This document shows, piece by piece, positions 1 through 6,016 of a stretch of DNA of 18,650 bases; position 1 is the stretch's first letter; the number at the start of each line of letters is the position of its first letter. This DNA comes from JAAOYC01 sp036481345 (GTDB lineage Archaea > Nanobdellota > Nanobdellia > Woesearchaeales > WJKL01): the NCBI GenBank assembly GCA_036481345.1, contig JAZGHU010000040.1, forward strand, positions 1-18,650, read 5' to 3'. The notes under the pieces are model-generated. The model saw nothing but the letters and a program-made list of their open reading frames with translations, had not been told where the DNA came from and did no database searches. The translations under genes were made by a program, and so were the position numbers.

Positions 1-807
1 ACAGAACCTATTTCTGTTGAGGGTTTTCTTAAGAAGGCTTTGGAAGTTTTAAAAGATATGTCTGTTGAAGATATTAAAGACAGATTAGATTATCTAAAAA
101 ATTATGAAGATATTATCAAGAAAAAGAAAGAAAAAATTACTGGGAAATTAAAGCTGTCAAAGGAACAGCTAGAAGCTTTGGAATTGTTCGCAGTAACTGC
201 AGATTGGCATGATGAAAGGAAAAAAGCAAATCTGATTGGTAATTATTGGTTAAATGAATTTTTGAAAGCTGCTGAGAAAAAATATGGAATTGATCTACTG
301 ACTTTGCAATTTACTCAAATTGAAGAATTTGTTGAATTGTTGAATGGAAAAGAACTGGATCTAGATGAGACCAAAAAAAGATTCAAGAGTTTTGTGCAGA
401 TTGCAGACAATAAAGGAAATATGTTTGCTTATTCTGGAGAAAAAGCTGAAAATTTGAAAAAAGAACTATTAGAAGGAGACATCAATAAAACAGATGAGAT
501 TTCTGGAACAATTGCTTCAATGGGCAAGGCAACAGGGAAAGTTCGGATTGTAGAGAATCCAATAGGTGCTAAGTTTGAAGAAGGAGAGATTTTGGTTGCA
601 GGAATGACAAGGCCTGATTATGTTCCTTTGATGAAAAAAGCAGCTGCTATTGTCACAGATGAAGGAGGAATCACTTCACATGCAGCAATTGTTGCAAGAG
701 AATTTGGCAAGCCATGCATTGTAGGAACAGGTGTTGCTACAAGAGTTTTGAAAGATGGAGACATGGTTGAAGTTGATGCTGAGACTGGAATTGTGAGGAA
801 AATATGA
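1..807 (+). CDS. PEP-utilising mobile (phosphohistidine) domain protein, 5'-truncated by window
   Basis: The reading frame is open from base 1, so the gene begins upstream; 268 residues are visible. The C-terminal ~90 residues form the swivelling phosphohistidine domain of PEP synthase/PPDK/enzyme I-type proteins: a G-x-A-x-G-x-V entry strand, then DEGGITSHAAIVAREFGKPC, with the phospho-accepting His encoded at 679-681, and the usual GDMVEVDAETG end. Family knowledge: this His carries phosphate between an ATP-grasp domain and a PEP/pyruvate or other acceptor domain. Neither partner domain is present in the visible part; the region before it is helical and Lys/Glu-rich and resembles the linker seen in rifampin-phosphotransferase-like proteins (my impression, not tested). 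The stop overlaps the next gene's start as ATGA (804-807), implying translational coupling. Family assignment is sure; the substrate is unknown. Confidence 0.85.
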   Translation, partial: TEPISVEGFLKKALEVLKDMSVEDIKDRLDYLKNYEDIIKKKKEKITGKLKLSKEQLEALELFAVTADWHDERKKANLIGNYWLNEFLKAAEKKYGIDLLTLQFTQIEEFVELLNGKELDLDETKKRFKSFVQIADNKGNMFAYSGEKAENLKKELLEGDINKTDEISGTIASMGKATGKVRIVENPIGAKFEEGEILVAGMTRPDYVPLMKKAAAIVTDEGGITSHAAIVAREFGKPCIVGTGVATRVLKDGDMVEVDAETGIVRKI

Positions 808-2228
808 ATATCAAACAAGTCATCAAAGATATGGATTGGTATAAATTTCATGAGAGATTAAGATCACCTTTTTTTCACCAGATATTTTTACCGAATATGG
901 CTGAGAGGGATGAAAATATACCTTTTGACAATCGTTTTAAGAATTTTGGATCTTTTTTAAATCATGTAGCAGTTGATAAAAAAGAATTGGAAAGCTTCTC
1001 GGATAGGACTGTTATTTATTTGAAAAAAAATCCTAATTATTTGTTGGAGTTAATGGAGCAAGGTTATAAAAATCATAATGAAGCTTTGAAAGAATGGAAG
1101 GGAATGGATAAAAATTTTGCTTCTAAGTCTAATAAAGAGTTAGCAAAGATATTTAAAAAATATGTAGAAAGACTTCTTTCATTTCAAATATATGTGGCAC
1201 TGCCCCTTCTTGTTGAAGATTATATGGAACAGGAAGTGAAGGAAGCATTTGAAAAGATCTTTGGGGATAAAGCTTCGTATTGGTTTGGTGTTGCAGTTAA
1301 TCCTGTAAAAGATGCTACTATCTTGAAAGAAGAGATTGCTATATTAGATCTTGCAAAAAAATCTTTTACTGATGAAGATGTGGAGAGACTTGTTGATTCT
1401 TTTAGCTGGATGAAAAATACAGGTTATTTTGAAGAGTATTATACTAAGAATTATTATATCTCTAGGATTGAAGAGGCAAAGAAAAATAATAAAGAAAAAG
1501 AGATGTTAGAAGCAAGAGAAAAAAACAAAAAAGAGTTTTCAAAATTGCTTGATTCTATAAAAGATGAATATATTTTAGCTTTAGTGAAAACAATCAATGA
1601 AGCAGTGTATTTCAGAAGTTATAGAACAGAAATGTTCTATAGTTCTGCAAGATTTTTTTCTAATTTGTTTAAAGAAGTTGCTTCAAGGATATCTGTTGCA
1701 GATTATAAAGAAATATTATGGCTGTTTTGGGAAGAGATATATGGTTATTTAGTTGATGAAAAGGAAGCAGACCTGGAATTGATCGAGAAAAGGAAAAAAG
1801 GTTATGCATTTGTAGTTGATCCTCAGAATAAATTTTGGAGTTGGGAAGGAAAAGCTGCAGAAGAGATTTTTGAATATTATCAAAAGGATGATGATTTGAG
1901 TAAAGGATTGACTGAGGTTAAAGGAAGCACCGGATTTCCTGGAAAAGTTGTTGGAAGGGCTGCTGTTCTTTTTTCTCTTGATGAAAAGAGTAAAATTAAA
2001 AAAGGAGATGTTTTAATTGTACATACTACAAATGTTGATCTTGTTCCGATATTAGGCAAAGTATCAGCTATTGTTACAGAAGAAGGTGGGATCTTATCTC
2101 ATGCATCAATAATTTCAAGAGAACTTATGATCCCTTGTGTAATCGGAACTAAAGTGGCAACAAAAGTTTTTAAAGATGGAGATAAATTAGAAGTTGATGC
2201 TGAGAACGGAGTTGTTCGTAAAATATGA
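804..2228 (+). CDS. Second PEP-utilising mobile-domain protein, stand-alone
   Basis: A 474-residue protein. Residues 1 to ~380 are helical and charged and I do not recognise them. Residues ~385-474 are the phosphohistidine swivel domain: GKVVGRAAVLF, then TEEGGILSHASIISREL with His433 as the phospho-acceptor (codon 2100-2102), then a tail ending ENGVVRKI like its upstream neighbour's TGIVRKI. No ATP-grasp or PEP-binding TIM barrel is visible, so on its own it should not make a complete PEP synthase. It is a divergent tandem paralogue of the preceding gene at the C-terminus only. The ATG overlaps the upstream TGA (ATGA), and its own TGA overlaps the next ATG in the same way, so both are in one coupled operon. 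It could act as a carrier or substrate-binding subunit for separately encoded catalytic domains (inference). Confidence 0.82.
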   Translation: MNIKQVIKDMDWYKFHERLRSPFFHQIFLPNMAERDENIPFDNRFKNFGSFLNHVAVDKKELESFSDRTVIYLKKNPNYLLELMEQGYKNHNEALKEWKGMDKNFASKSNKELAKIFKKYVERLLSFQIYVALPLLVEDYMEQEVKEAFEKIFGDKASYWFGVAVNPVKDATILKEEIAILDLAKKSFTDEDVERLVDSFSWMKNTGYFEEYYTKNYYISRIEEAKKNNKEKEMLEAREKNKKEFSKLLDSIKDEYILALVKTINEAVYFRSYRTEMFYSSARFFSNLFKEVASRISVADYKEILWLFWEEIYGYLVDEKEADLELIEKRKKGYAFVVDPQNKFWSWEGKAAEEIFEYYQKDDDLSKGLTEVKGSTGFPGKVVGRAAVLFSLDEKSKIKKGDVLIVHTTNVDLVPILGKVSAIVTEEGGILSHASIISRELMIPCVIGTKVATKVFKDGDKLEVDAENGVVRKI

Positions 2229-2842
2229 TAAAACTAATAATATTTGATCTTTGGAGCACTTTGCAATATAAGAGAAGAAGGAGGGGTGCTATTGCGTGGT
2301 TTTGGAGAAGAATTGCTAACAAACATCCTTATAGAAAAGTGTTGAAAGCTTATGAAAGAATTTTTCAGTTAGATAAATCTGATGATTATGTCAAGAAATA
2401 TTATGAGTTGTTTTCAGAGTTGGAACTGAAAAAAGATGAAAAATTGATCAGGAAAGTTGCCAAATATCGTAAAGATATTGAGAAATGCGGAACTTTGTAT
2501 AAATATGCTATTCCACTTATGAGAAAATTGAAGAAAAAAGGATATAAGATTGCAGTACTTTCTAATATAACTCATCTGCAAGGAAAGAAAGTTAGGAGTA
2601 CTGTGCTGAAGAAATATGCAAATCATTTCTTTTTTTCATATAATATTGGAACAATCAAGCCAAATGTTAATAATTATAAAACTGTATTGAAGTTTTTCAA
2701 AGTTAAGCCTAAAGAAGCAGTTATGATCGGAGATAATTACAAAGATGATTACAAAGGATCAAAGAAAGCTGGATTGAATGCAATTCATTTTAAGAATGGA
2801 AGACAGCTTAATAGAGATTTGAAGAGGATGGGTGTTTTGTAG
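2225..2842 (+). CDS. HAD-superfamily hydrolase
   Basis: A 205-residue protein with the four HAD motifs in order: motif I IIFDLWSTL with nucleophile Asp8; motif II VLSNIT (Ser113); motif III Lys145 in GTIKPN; motif IV MIGDNYKDD (Asp170, Asp174/175). The region between motifs I and II (~20-95) is a small helical cap rich in Lys/Arg. The residue two after the nucleophile is Trp10 rather than the acid/base Asp of ordinary phosphatases; haloacid dehalogenase-like members also carry an aromatic there, so simple phosphomonoesterase activity is uncertain. The substrate cannot be told from sequence. The gene starts within the ATGA shared with the upstream stop, and its TAG stop shares one base with the next gene's GTG start. 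Confidence 0.85.
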   Translation: MIKLIIFDLWSTLQYKRRRRGAIAWFWRRIANKHPYRKVLKAYERIFQLDKSDDYVKKYYELFSELELKKDEKLIRKVAKYRKDIEKCGTLYKYAIPLMRKLKKKGYKIAVLSNITHLQGKKVRSTVLKKYANHFFFSYNIGTIKPNVNNYKTVLKFFKVKPKEAVMIGDNYKDDYKGSKKAGLNAIHFKNGRQLNRDLKRMGVL

Positions 2843-3333
2843 TGGAATATCAAGATTTAATTGATGAGAATGATAATGTAATTGGGAAAGCGACTAGGAA
2901 AGAGATAGTTGAAAAGGCCTTATTACATAGAGGAGTTATTGTTTTTGTCTTTAATTCAGAAGAAAAATTGTATATGCAGAAAAGATCTGAAAATAAAGCC
3001 CTATTTCCAGGATTATGGGGAATTGGAGCGGGTGGAGGGGTCAGTCTTGGGGAAAATTACGAAGAAGCAGCGAAAAGAGAATTAAAAGAAGAATTAGGTA
3101 TAGCAGATGTTCCAATGGAATTTATGTTTGATTTTAGTTTTAAATCAGATTTTTTGAATAATATTTGTAAAATTTACAAGTGTGTTTGTAATGATAAAAT
3201 AACTTTGCGTAGAGAAGAAATAGAAAAAGGAGGATTCAAAACAATTGAAGAAATTAAGCAGATGAGTGAAGAAGGATTATTATGCCCGGATACTGCTGAA
3301 TTCTTTCAAAAATATCTAGAAAATGAAAGCTAG
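2842..3333 (+). CDS. Nudix hydrolase
   Basis: A 163-residue protein with a perfect Nudix box at residues 65-87, matching G-x5-E-x7-R-E-hydrophobic-x-E-E-x-G-hydrophobic (GVSLG, then RELKEELGI). Family knowledge: Nudix enzymes cleave nucleoside diphosphates linked to another moiety, using Mg2+ bound by the box glutamates. The N-terminus (YQDLIDENDNVIG) and the W-G-x-G-A-G-G-G segment resemble the isopentenyl-diphosphate isomerase/YfcD-like branch, but the substrate cannot be fixed from this. The start is GTG, taken because it shares one base with the upstream TAG (TAGTG re-initiation) and includes the full N-terminal strand. Its 3' end overlaps the fibrillarin start by 11 nt, so the two proteins are probably made in coupled amounts. 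Confidence 0.9.
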   Translation: MEYQDLIDENDNVIGKATRKEIVEKALLHRGVIVFVFNSEEKLYMQKRSENKALFPGLWGIGAGGGVSLGENYEEAAKRELKEELGIADVPMEFMFDFSFKSDFLNNICKIYKCVCNDKITLRREEIEKGGFKTIEEIKQMSEEGLLCPDTAEFFQKYLENES

Positions 3334-3991
3334 CAAATTTAATGGAGTATTTGAAATTAGGAAGAAAAGGAGAGTACTTTTTACTAAAAATTTAGTTCCT
3401 GGCAATACTGTCTATGATGAAAAGTTAGTGCAGTCTGGGAAAAGTGAATATAGAGAGTGGAATCCTAAGAAATCAAAATTAGGATCTGCAATATTAAAGG
3501 GGATTAAAGAGATTGGTGTAACTGAAGGAAGTGTTGTATTGTATTTAGGGGCTGCTTATGGGACTACTGCTTCACATGTCTCTGATATTGTTGGGAAAAA
3601 GGGATTTGTCTTTGCATTAGATTTTGCTCCAAGAGTTATTCGTGATCTGGTATTTGTATGTGAAGAAAGGAAGAATATGGCTCCACTGTTTTTTGATGCA
3701 AACAAGCCAGAAGAATATAGAGATAATGTTAGTTCTTCAGTTGATGTTGTGTATATGGATGTTGCACAGAGGAATCAAGCTGAGATTTTTATCAAGAATT
3801 GTGATATGTATCTGCGTAAAGGCGGGATTGGGTTATTAGCTGTTAAGGCCAGAAGTGTGAATGTTGTTGAGAGGCCTGCTAAGATATTTGCTGATGTTAG
3901 AAAAGAATTAGAAAAACATTTAAAGATAATTGATTCTAAAGTTCTTGATCCATTTGAAAAGGATCATATGATGTTTGTTGTTAGGAGGTAG
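3323..3991 (+). CDS. flpA: Archaeal fibrillarin, rRNA/tRNA 2'-O-methyltransferase (aFib)
   Basis: A 222-residue protein, the usual archaeal fibrillarin length. The N-terminal strand region (NGVFEIRKKRRVLFTKNLVPG, then YDEK) is typical. AdoMet motif I is VVLYLGAAYGTTASHVSD (71-88), followed by the acidic ribose-binding position in FALDFAPR (Asp100), FFDANKP (Asp126) and YMDVAQRNQ (Asp146), with a late Lys in LLAVKARS. Known role: catalytic subunit of box C/D guide RNPs with Nop5 and L7Ae, methylating rRNA and tRNA riboses. Nop5, often adjacent in archaea, is not seen in this window. The ATG lies inside the Nudix gene in another frame. A strong Shine-Dalgarno for the next gene (GGAGGT) is formed by this gene's last codons. 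Confidence 0.96.
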   Translation: MKASKFNGVFEIRKKRRVLFTKNLVPGNTVYDEKLVQSGKSEYREWNPKKSKLGSAILKGIKEIGVTEGSVVLYLGAAYGTTASHVSDIVGKKGFVFALDFAPRVIRDLVFVCEERKNMAPLFFDANKPEEYRDNVSSSVDVVYMDVAQRNQAEIFIKNCDMYLRKGGIGLLAVKARSVNVVERPAKIFADVRKELEKHLKIIDSKVLDPFEKDHMMFVVRR

Positions 3992-3996
3992 AAAAA

Positions 3997-4284
3997 ATGG
4001 GATTTTTGAAATGGTTATTTAAAGGCAGGAAAAAAGAAGAAACTGTTGAGAAAAAAACAGATGAGGAAAAAATTGCAGATTCAGCTTTTCTAAAGGTTAA
4101 GAGCCATTTAATAGATATGCAAAATAGTTTATCTTCTCCGAATGTTGATGTTAAAAAAGAGAAAAGAGACTTGAGTAAATTGCTTGGAGATTATACTCAT
4201 CTTAATAGAAAACAAAGAAAAAACCTTTCTGGGTTGTTTAAAACAACTGAGGAAAAAATAGAAAGATTAGAAAGAGCAGCTTAA
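3997..4284 (+). CDS. Small charged hypothetical protein
   Basis: A 95-residue protein, not recognised. It starts with an amphipathic/hydrophobic stretch (MGFLKWLFKGRKK), is then almost wholly helical and Lys/Glu-rich, with heptad-like spacing toward the end (KTTEEKIERLERAA), so a short coiled coil or membrane-peripheral protein is plausible. It begins 5 nt after the fibrillarin stop with a good ribosome binding site (GGAGGT at the end of fibrillarin, about 6 nt before ATG), so it is translated as part of the same operon and is probably its last gene. No catalytic or metal-binding motif is seen. Confidence 0.7.
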   Translation: MGFLKWLFKGRKKEETVEKKTDEEKIADSAFLKVKSHLIDMQNSLSSPNVDVKKEKRDLSKLLGDYTHLNRKQRKNLSGLFKTTEEKIERLERAA

Positions 4285-4291
4285 AAATAGC

Positions 4292-4304
4292 AAATTATTA
4301 ATAG
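4292..4304 (+). promoter_or_regulatory. TATA-like element before the structured RNA
   Basis: AAATTATTAATAG lies about 28-30 nt before the first bases of the folded region at 4327-4331, the normal archaeal TATA-to-start distance. The box is weak compared with the TTTATATA boxes elsewhere in the window. Confidence 0.35.
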
Positions 4305-4326
4305 TACTCCTTCTATTTTATTCTTA

Positions 4327-4448
4327 TTATGCATCCTAGTATGTCTAGTGGACATAGAATTACAGTTCTAGCTAAAGGGTGCTATACAAAACCATTTATG
4401 TGGTAGGAACTCACTCACAATCCTGGGTTCTTGCAGCATAACTTTTTT
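4327..4448 (+). ncRNA. Candidate structured non-coding RNA or 5' leader
   Basis: No plus-strand gene covers these bases, but they fold densely by hand: a closing stem TTATGC (4327-4332) with GCATAA (4436-4441); a 9-bp stem GCATCCTAG (4331-4339) with CTA..AGGGTGC (4372-4382), one GU pair and an AA bulge; inside it hairpins TATGTC/GACATA (4340-4356) and TAGAA/TTCTA (4355-4370, sharing TA); then ACCA/TGGT (4391-4404) and GGAACTCA/TGGGTTCT (4406-4431, 8 bp with GU pairs). A T6 run follows at 4443-4448, as in an archaeal terminator. The closing stem and the 9-bp stem share two bases, so not all helices can form together. It does not fit a tRNA (no T-arm, wrong anticodon loop size), and I see no RNase P or SRP signature. 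It is either an independent small RNA or the leader of the zinc protein at 4506. Confidence 0.4.
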
Positions 4449-4505
4449 CTGATAACTTAAAGTTATTGTGCTTGAACCTTGAGATAAATACAAAGAGGCA
4501 AAAAA

Positions 4506-4808
4506 ATGAAAGCACAAATACAAAACGAAGACGCTATATGCGTCATATGTCGGGAAGGTATAACAAATCCGATATGTCCAGAATGTCTGGCAAAGGAGAT
4601 TAAGAGTTGGAAGCCTGGGCTGTCCAAAATCTTGACTAAGCCCGCATTTAGGTATGCGACAGATACTAGATGCATGTTTTGCGGGACCTGGATGAGTATT
4701 TGTGCACATTGTTATTCTCTTGATGTGTATGATATTCTGATAGAACAGAAAGAGCTAGAAGTTGCTGAAGAATTTGGAGAATTATTTGGATTACGGGAGG
4801 CTATTTAG
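4506..4808 (+). CDS. Eight-cysteine zinc-ribbon protein
   Basis: A 100-residue protein with four CxxC pairs: Cys12/15, Cys24/27, Cys56/59 and Cys66/69, enough for two zinc sites (two treble-clef/ribbon halves or a cross-brace). The first pair of knuckles reads CVIC..CPEC, the second CMFC..CAHC. The C-terminal 30 residues are an acidic helix (EQKELEVAEEFGELFG). I do not recognise a named family; a nucleic-acid- or ribosome-associated role is common for such proteins but is not shown here. The start is supported by GAGG at 4495-4498, 7 nt before ATG. The gene has its own long structured upstream region and its own terminator, so it is probably monocistronic. Codon choice in its first half (GCG, CGG, CTG) is less AT-biased than its neighbours. 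Confidence 0.78.
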   Translation: MKAQIQNEDAICVICREGITNPICPECLAKEIKSWKPGLSKILTKPAFRYATDTRCMFCGTWMSICAHCYSLDVYDILIEQKELEVAEEFGELFGLREAI

Positions 4809-4822
4809 CCTCTCTTTTTTTT
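4795..4822 (+). terminator. Intrinsic-type terminator containing the stop codon
   Basis: GGGAGGCT (4795-4802) pairs with AGCCTCTC (4807-4814), one GU pair, loop ATTT, followed directly by T8 (4815-4822). The TAG stop of the zinc-ribbon gene (4806-4808) lies in the loop and 3' arm, so the last codons are part of the terminator. Confidence 0.8.
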
Positions 4823-4830
4823 CTTCGTCT

Positions 4831-4892
4831 TTTTACAAATATTTATATATGATTTATTCTATACTCTAGTTTAATTATCAATAAATGAGGTG
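4831..4892 (+). promoter_or_regulatory. Promoter and leader of the secreted-protein operon
   Basis: TATA box TTTATATA at 4842-4849, predicted start near 4870, short leader and a Shine-Dalgarno GAGGTG at 4887-4892, 8 nt before ATG 4901. The block is nearly identical to 5950-6009 upstream of the MopE-like gene. Confidence 0.75.
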
Positions 4893-4900
4893 TTTAGATA

Positions 4901-5356
4901 ATGAAGAAATTAATAATTTTTTTGAGTTTTCTGTTCTTAGCAGTCTTTGCTATTCTTGTTTATGCTCAGTTTAGTGGAAGTACTACATTAACTGGAACTG
5001 TTAAGATTAGTGGTGTAGCTATAGATGGAGAAGATAACTCTTCTATAGGAATAGTAGTTTTGTATGGCTTTAATTTGTCAGATGAATATGTATCTGTTGC
5101 AGACGTTAAGAATTCTACTATTGATGCTAGTGGAGGATATTCTTTTTCAAGTTTAGAAGAAGCAACACTTTATTTTATTCAGGCACAATATGTGAATACA
5201 AGCGATGATTCATTGTATATATCTAGTGTGGATGATGTAGCTATAATAATAAATGATTCTTTTACAAGCGGTTTTGGATTTAATTCAACATATAATGTGA
5301 CTTTTATTGATGCAGCTTCAGCAGTGCATGATCTTAATTTAGAGGTGATCTCATGA
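4901..5356 (+). CDS. Secreted beta-rich protein
   Basis: A 151-residue protein with a clear signal peptide (MKKLIIFLSFLFLAVFAILVYA, likely cut after VYA, about residue 22). The mature part alternates hydrophobic and polar residues, with SGxxxDGEDNSSIGIVVLYGF and DASGGYSFSSLEEATLYFIQA segments like the carboxypeptidase-regulatory or other Ig-like beta-sandwich modules of surface proteins (inference; no diagnostic motif). It has several Asn-x-Ser/Thr sequons, so N-glycosylation is possible. It lacks the PEF sorting tail that its two neighbours carry, so it is probably released or held by partners. The start is fixed by the GAGGTG site 8 nt upstream. Its TGA overlaps the next ATG (ATGA at 5353-5356). 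Confidence 0.78.
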   Translation: MKKLIIFLSFLFLAVFAILVYAQFSGSTTLTGTVKISGVAIDGEDNSSIGIVVLYGFNLSDEYVSVADVKNSTIDASGGYSFSSLEEATLYFIQAQYVNTSDDSLYISSVDDVAIIINDSFTSGFGFNSTYNVTFIDAASAVHDLNLEVIS

Positions 5357-5934
5357 AAAAAGCAATTATTTTAATGGCTTTATTATTGATGATACCCAGT
5401 GTTGCTGCTTGGAATATGTGTTTTAAAGATTGTTTAGGAACAGGTAATTTTTATATTCATGATGAAATTATGAAGTGTATAGGTGATCCTGATTGTACAG
5501 CATATGCTAGATCTGATGCATTGATTGATGCTAGGGTTGATGAATGTGACTTATGCAAAAGTGGGCAGATGGGAGCTTCTATGCAAGCATTTTGCGATGT
5601 TGGAGGTAAATGGTGTAATGAATTACCTGCTTGTGATTTAACTGAAACTTGTACTGGTGGAGATATAACTCTTTCTACATCAACTGGAGCTACTACTATA
5701 ACTGTACCTACCCCAGGAGATCCAGAATATGAAGATTTTGCAGATATGGATGAATGGAATGTAGAATATAAATTTCCTTTATTAGATCCAGAGAATCCAA
5801 TTTATGAAGAAGGTGGTGAAGGTGAAGGTGAAGGAGAAGGACCTATACCTGAATTCTCAACAACAGGATTAATAATGACCCTTGCAGTTGTTGCAATGGC
5901 ATTAATGTTGTTCCATAAGAGAAAGAAAAAATAA
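5353..5934 (+). CDS. Secreted Cys-rich protein with PEF-type C-terminal sorting signal
   Basis: A 193-residue protein. The signal peptide spans ~1-19 (MKKAIILMALLLMIPSVAA). The mature N-terminal domain (~20-105) holds ten cysteines, spaced like a disulphide-stabilised extracellular module. Then come a Thr/Ser-rich linker (DITLSTSTGATTITVPTPGD), an acidic segment, a Gly-Glu repeat (from a GGTGAA-like DNA repeat near 5814-5840) and the tail PIPEFSTTGLIM..., a hydrophobic span and HKRKKK. Family knowledge: PEF-CTERM tails are recognised by archaeosortases, which cut near the motif and attach the protein to the surface. The gene begins in an ATGA overlap with the upstream gene and has GAGGTGATC as ribosome binding site. 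Function of the Cys domain is unknown. Confidence 0.82.
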   Translation: MKKAIILMALLLMIPSVAAWNMCFKDCLGTGNFYIHDEIMKCIGDPDCTAYARSDALIDARVDECDLCKSGQMGASMQAFCDVGGKWCNELPACDLTETCTGGDITLSTSTGATTITVPTPGDPEYEDFADMDEWNVEYKFPLLDPENPIYEEGGEGEGEGEGPIPEFSTTGLIMTLAVVAMALMLFHKRKKK

Positions 5935-5936
5935 TT

Positions 5937-5953
5937 TATTCTTTTTTATTTTT
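5937..5953 (+). terminator. T-rich transcription stop
   Basis: Short T-runs (CTTTTTTATTTTT) follow the stop codon without a hairpin, the usual archaeal poly-T type stop; the downstream promoter begins directly after. Confidence 0.45.
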
Positions 5954-6009
5954 ACAAATATTTATATAGGATTTATTCTATTTTTAATATAATTTTGTTA
6001 AATGAGGTG
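5950..6009 (+). promoter_or_regulatory. Promoter and leader of the MopE-like gene
   Basis: TATA box TTTATATA at 5961-5968, predicted start near 5990, Shine-Dalgarno GAGGTG at 6004-6009. The first 19 bases and the block around GAGGTGTTTAGAT match 4831-4900 almost base for base. This parallel shows that the true start is ATG 6017, not ATG 6002, which overlaps the ribosome binding site. Confidence 0.78.
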
Positions 6010-6016
6010 TTTAGAT

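Noticed and set aside
4331..4382. tRNA-like stem GCATCCT/AGGGTGC with two inner hairpins
   Set aside because: Only 52 nt, no T-arm or CCA-side layout, and the second hairpin has a 6-nt loop; kept only as part of a candidate RNA.
4368..4709. Minus-strand open frames opposite the zinc-ribbon gene (two frames of 113 and 70 codons)
   Set aside because: No ribosome binding site or promoter, and the plus strand has four CxxC pairs with SD and terminator.
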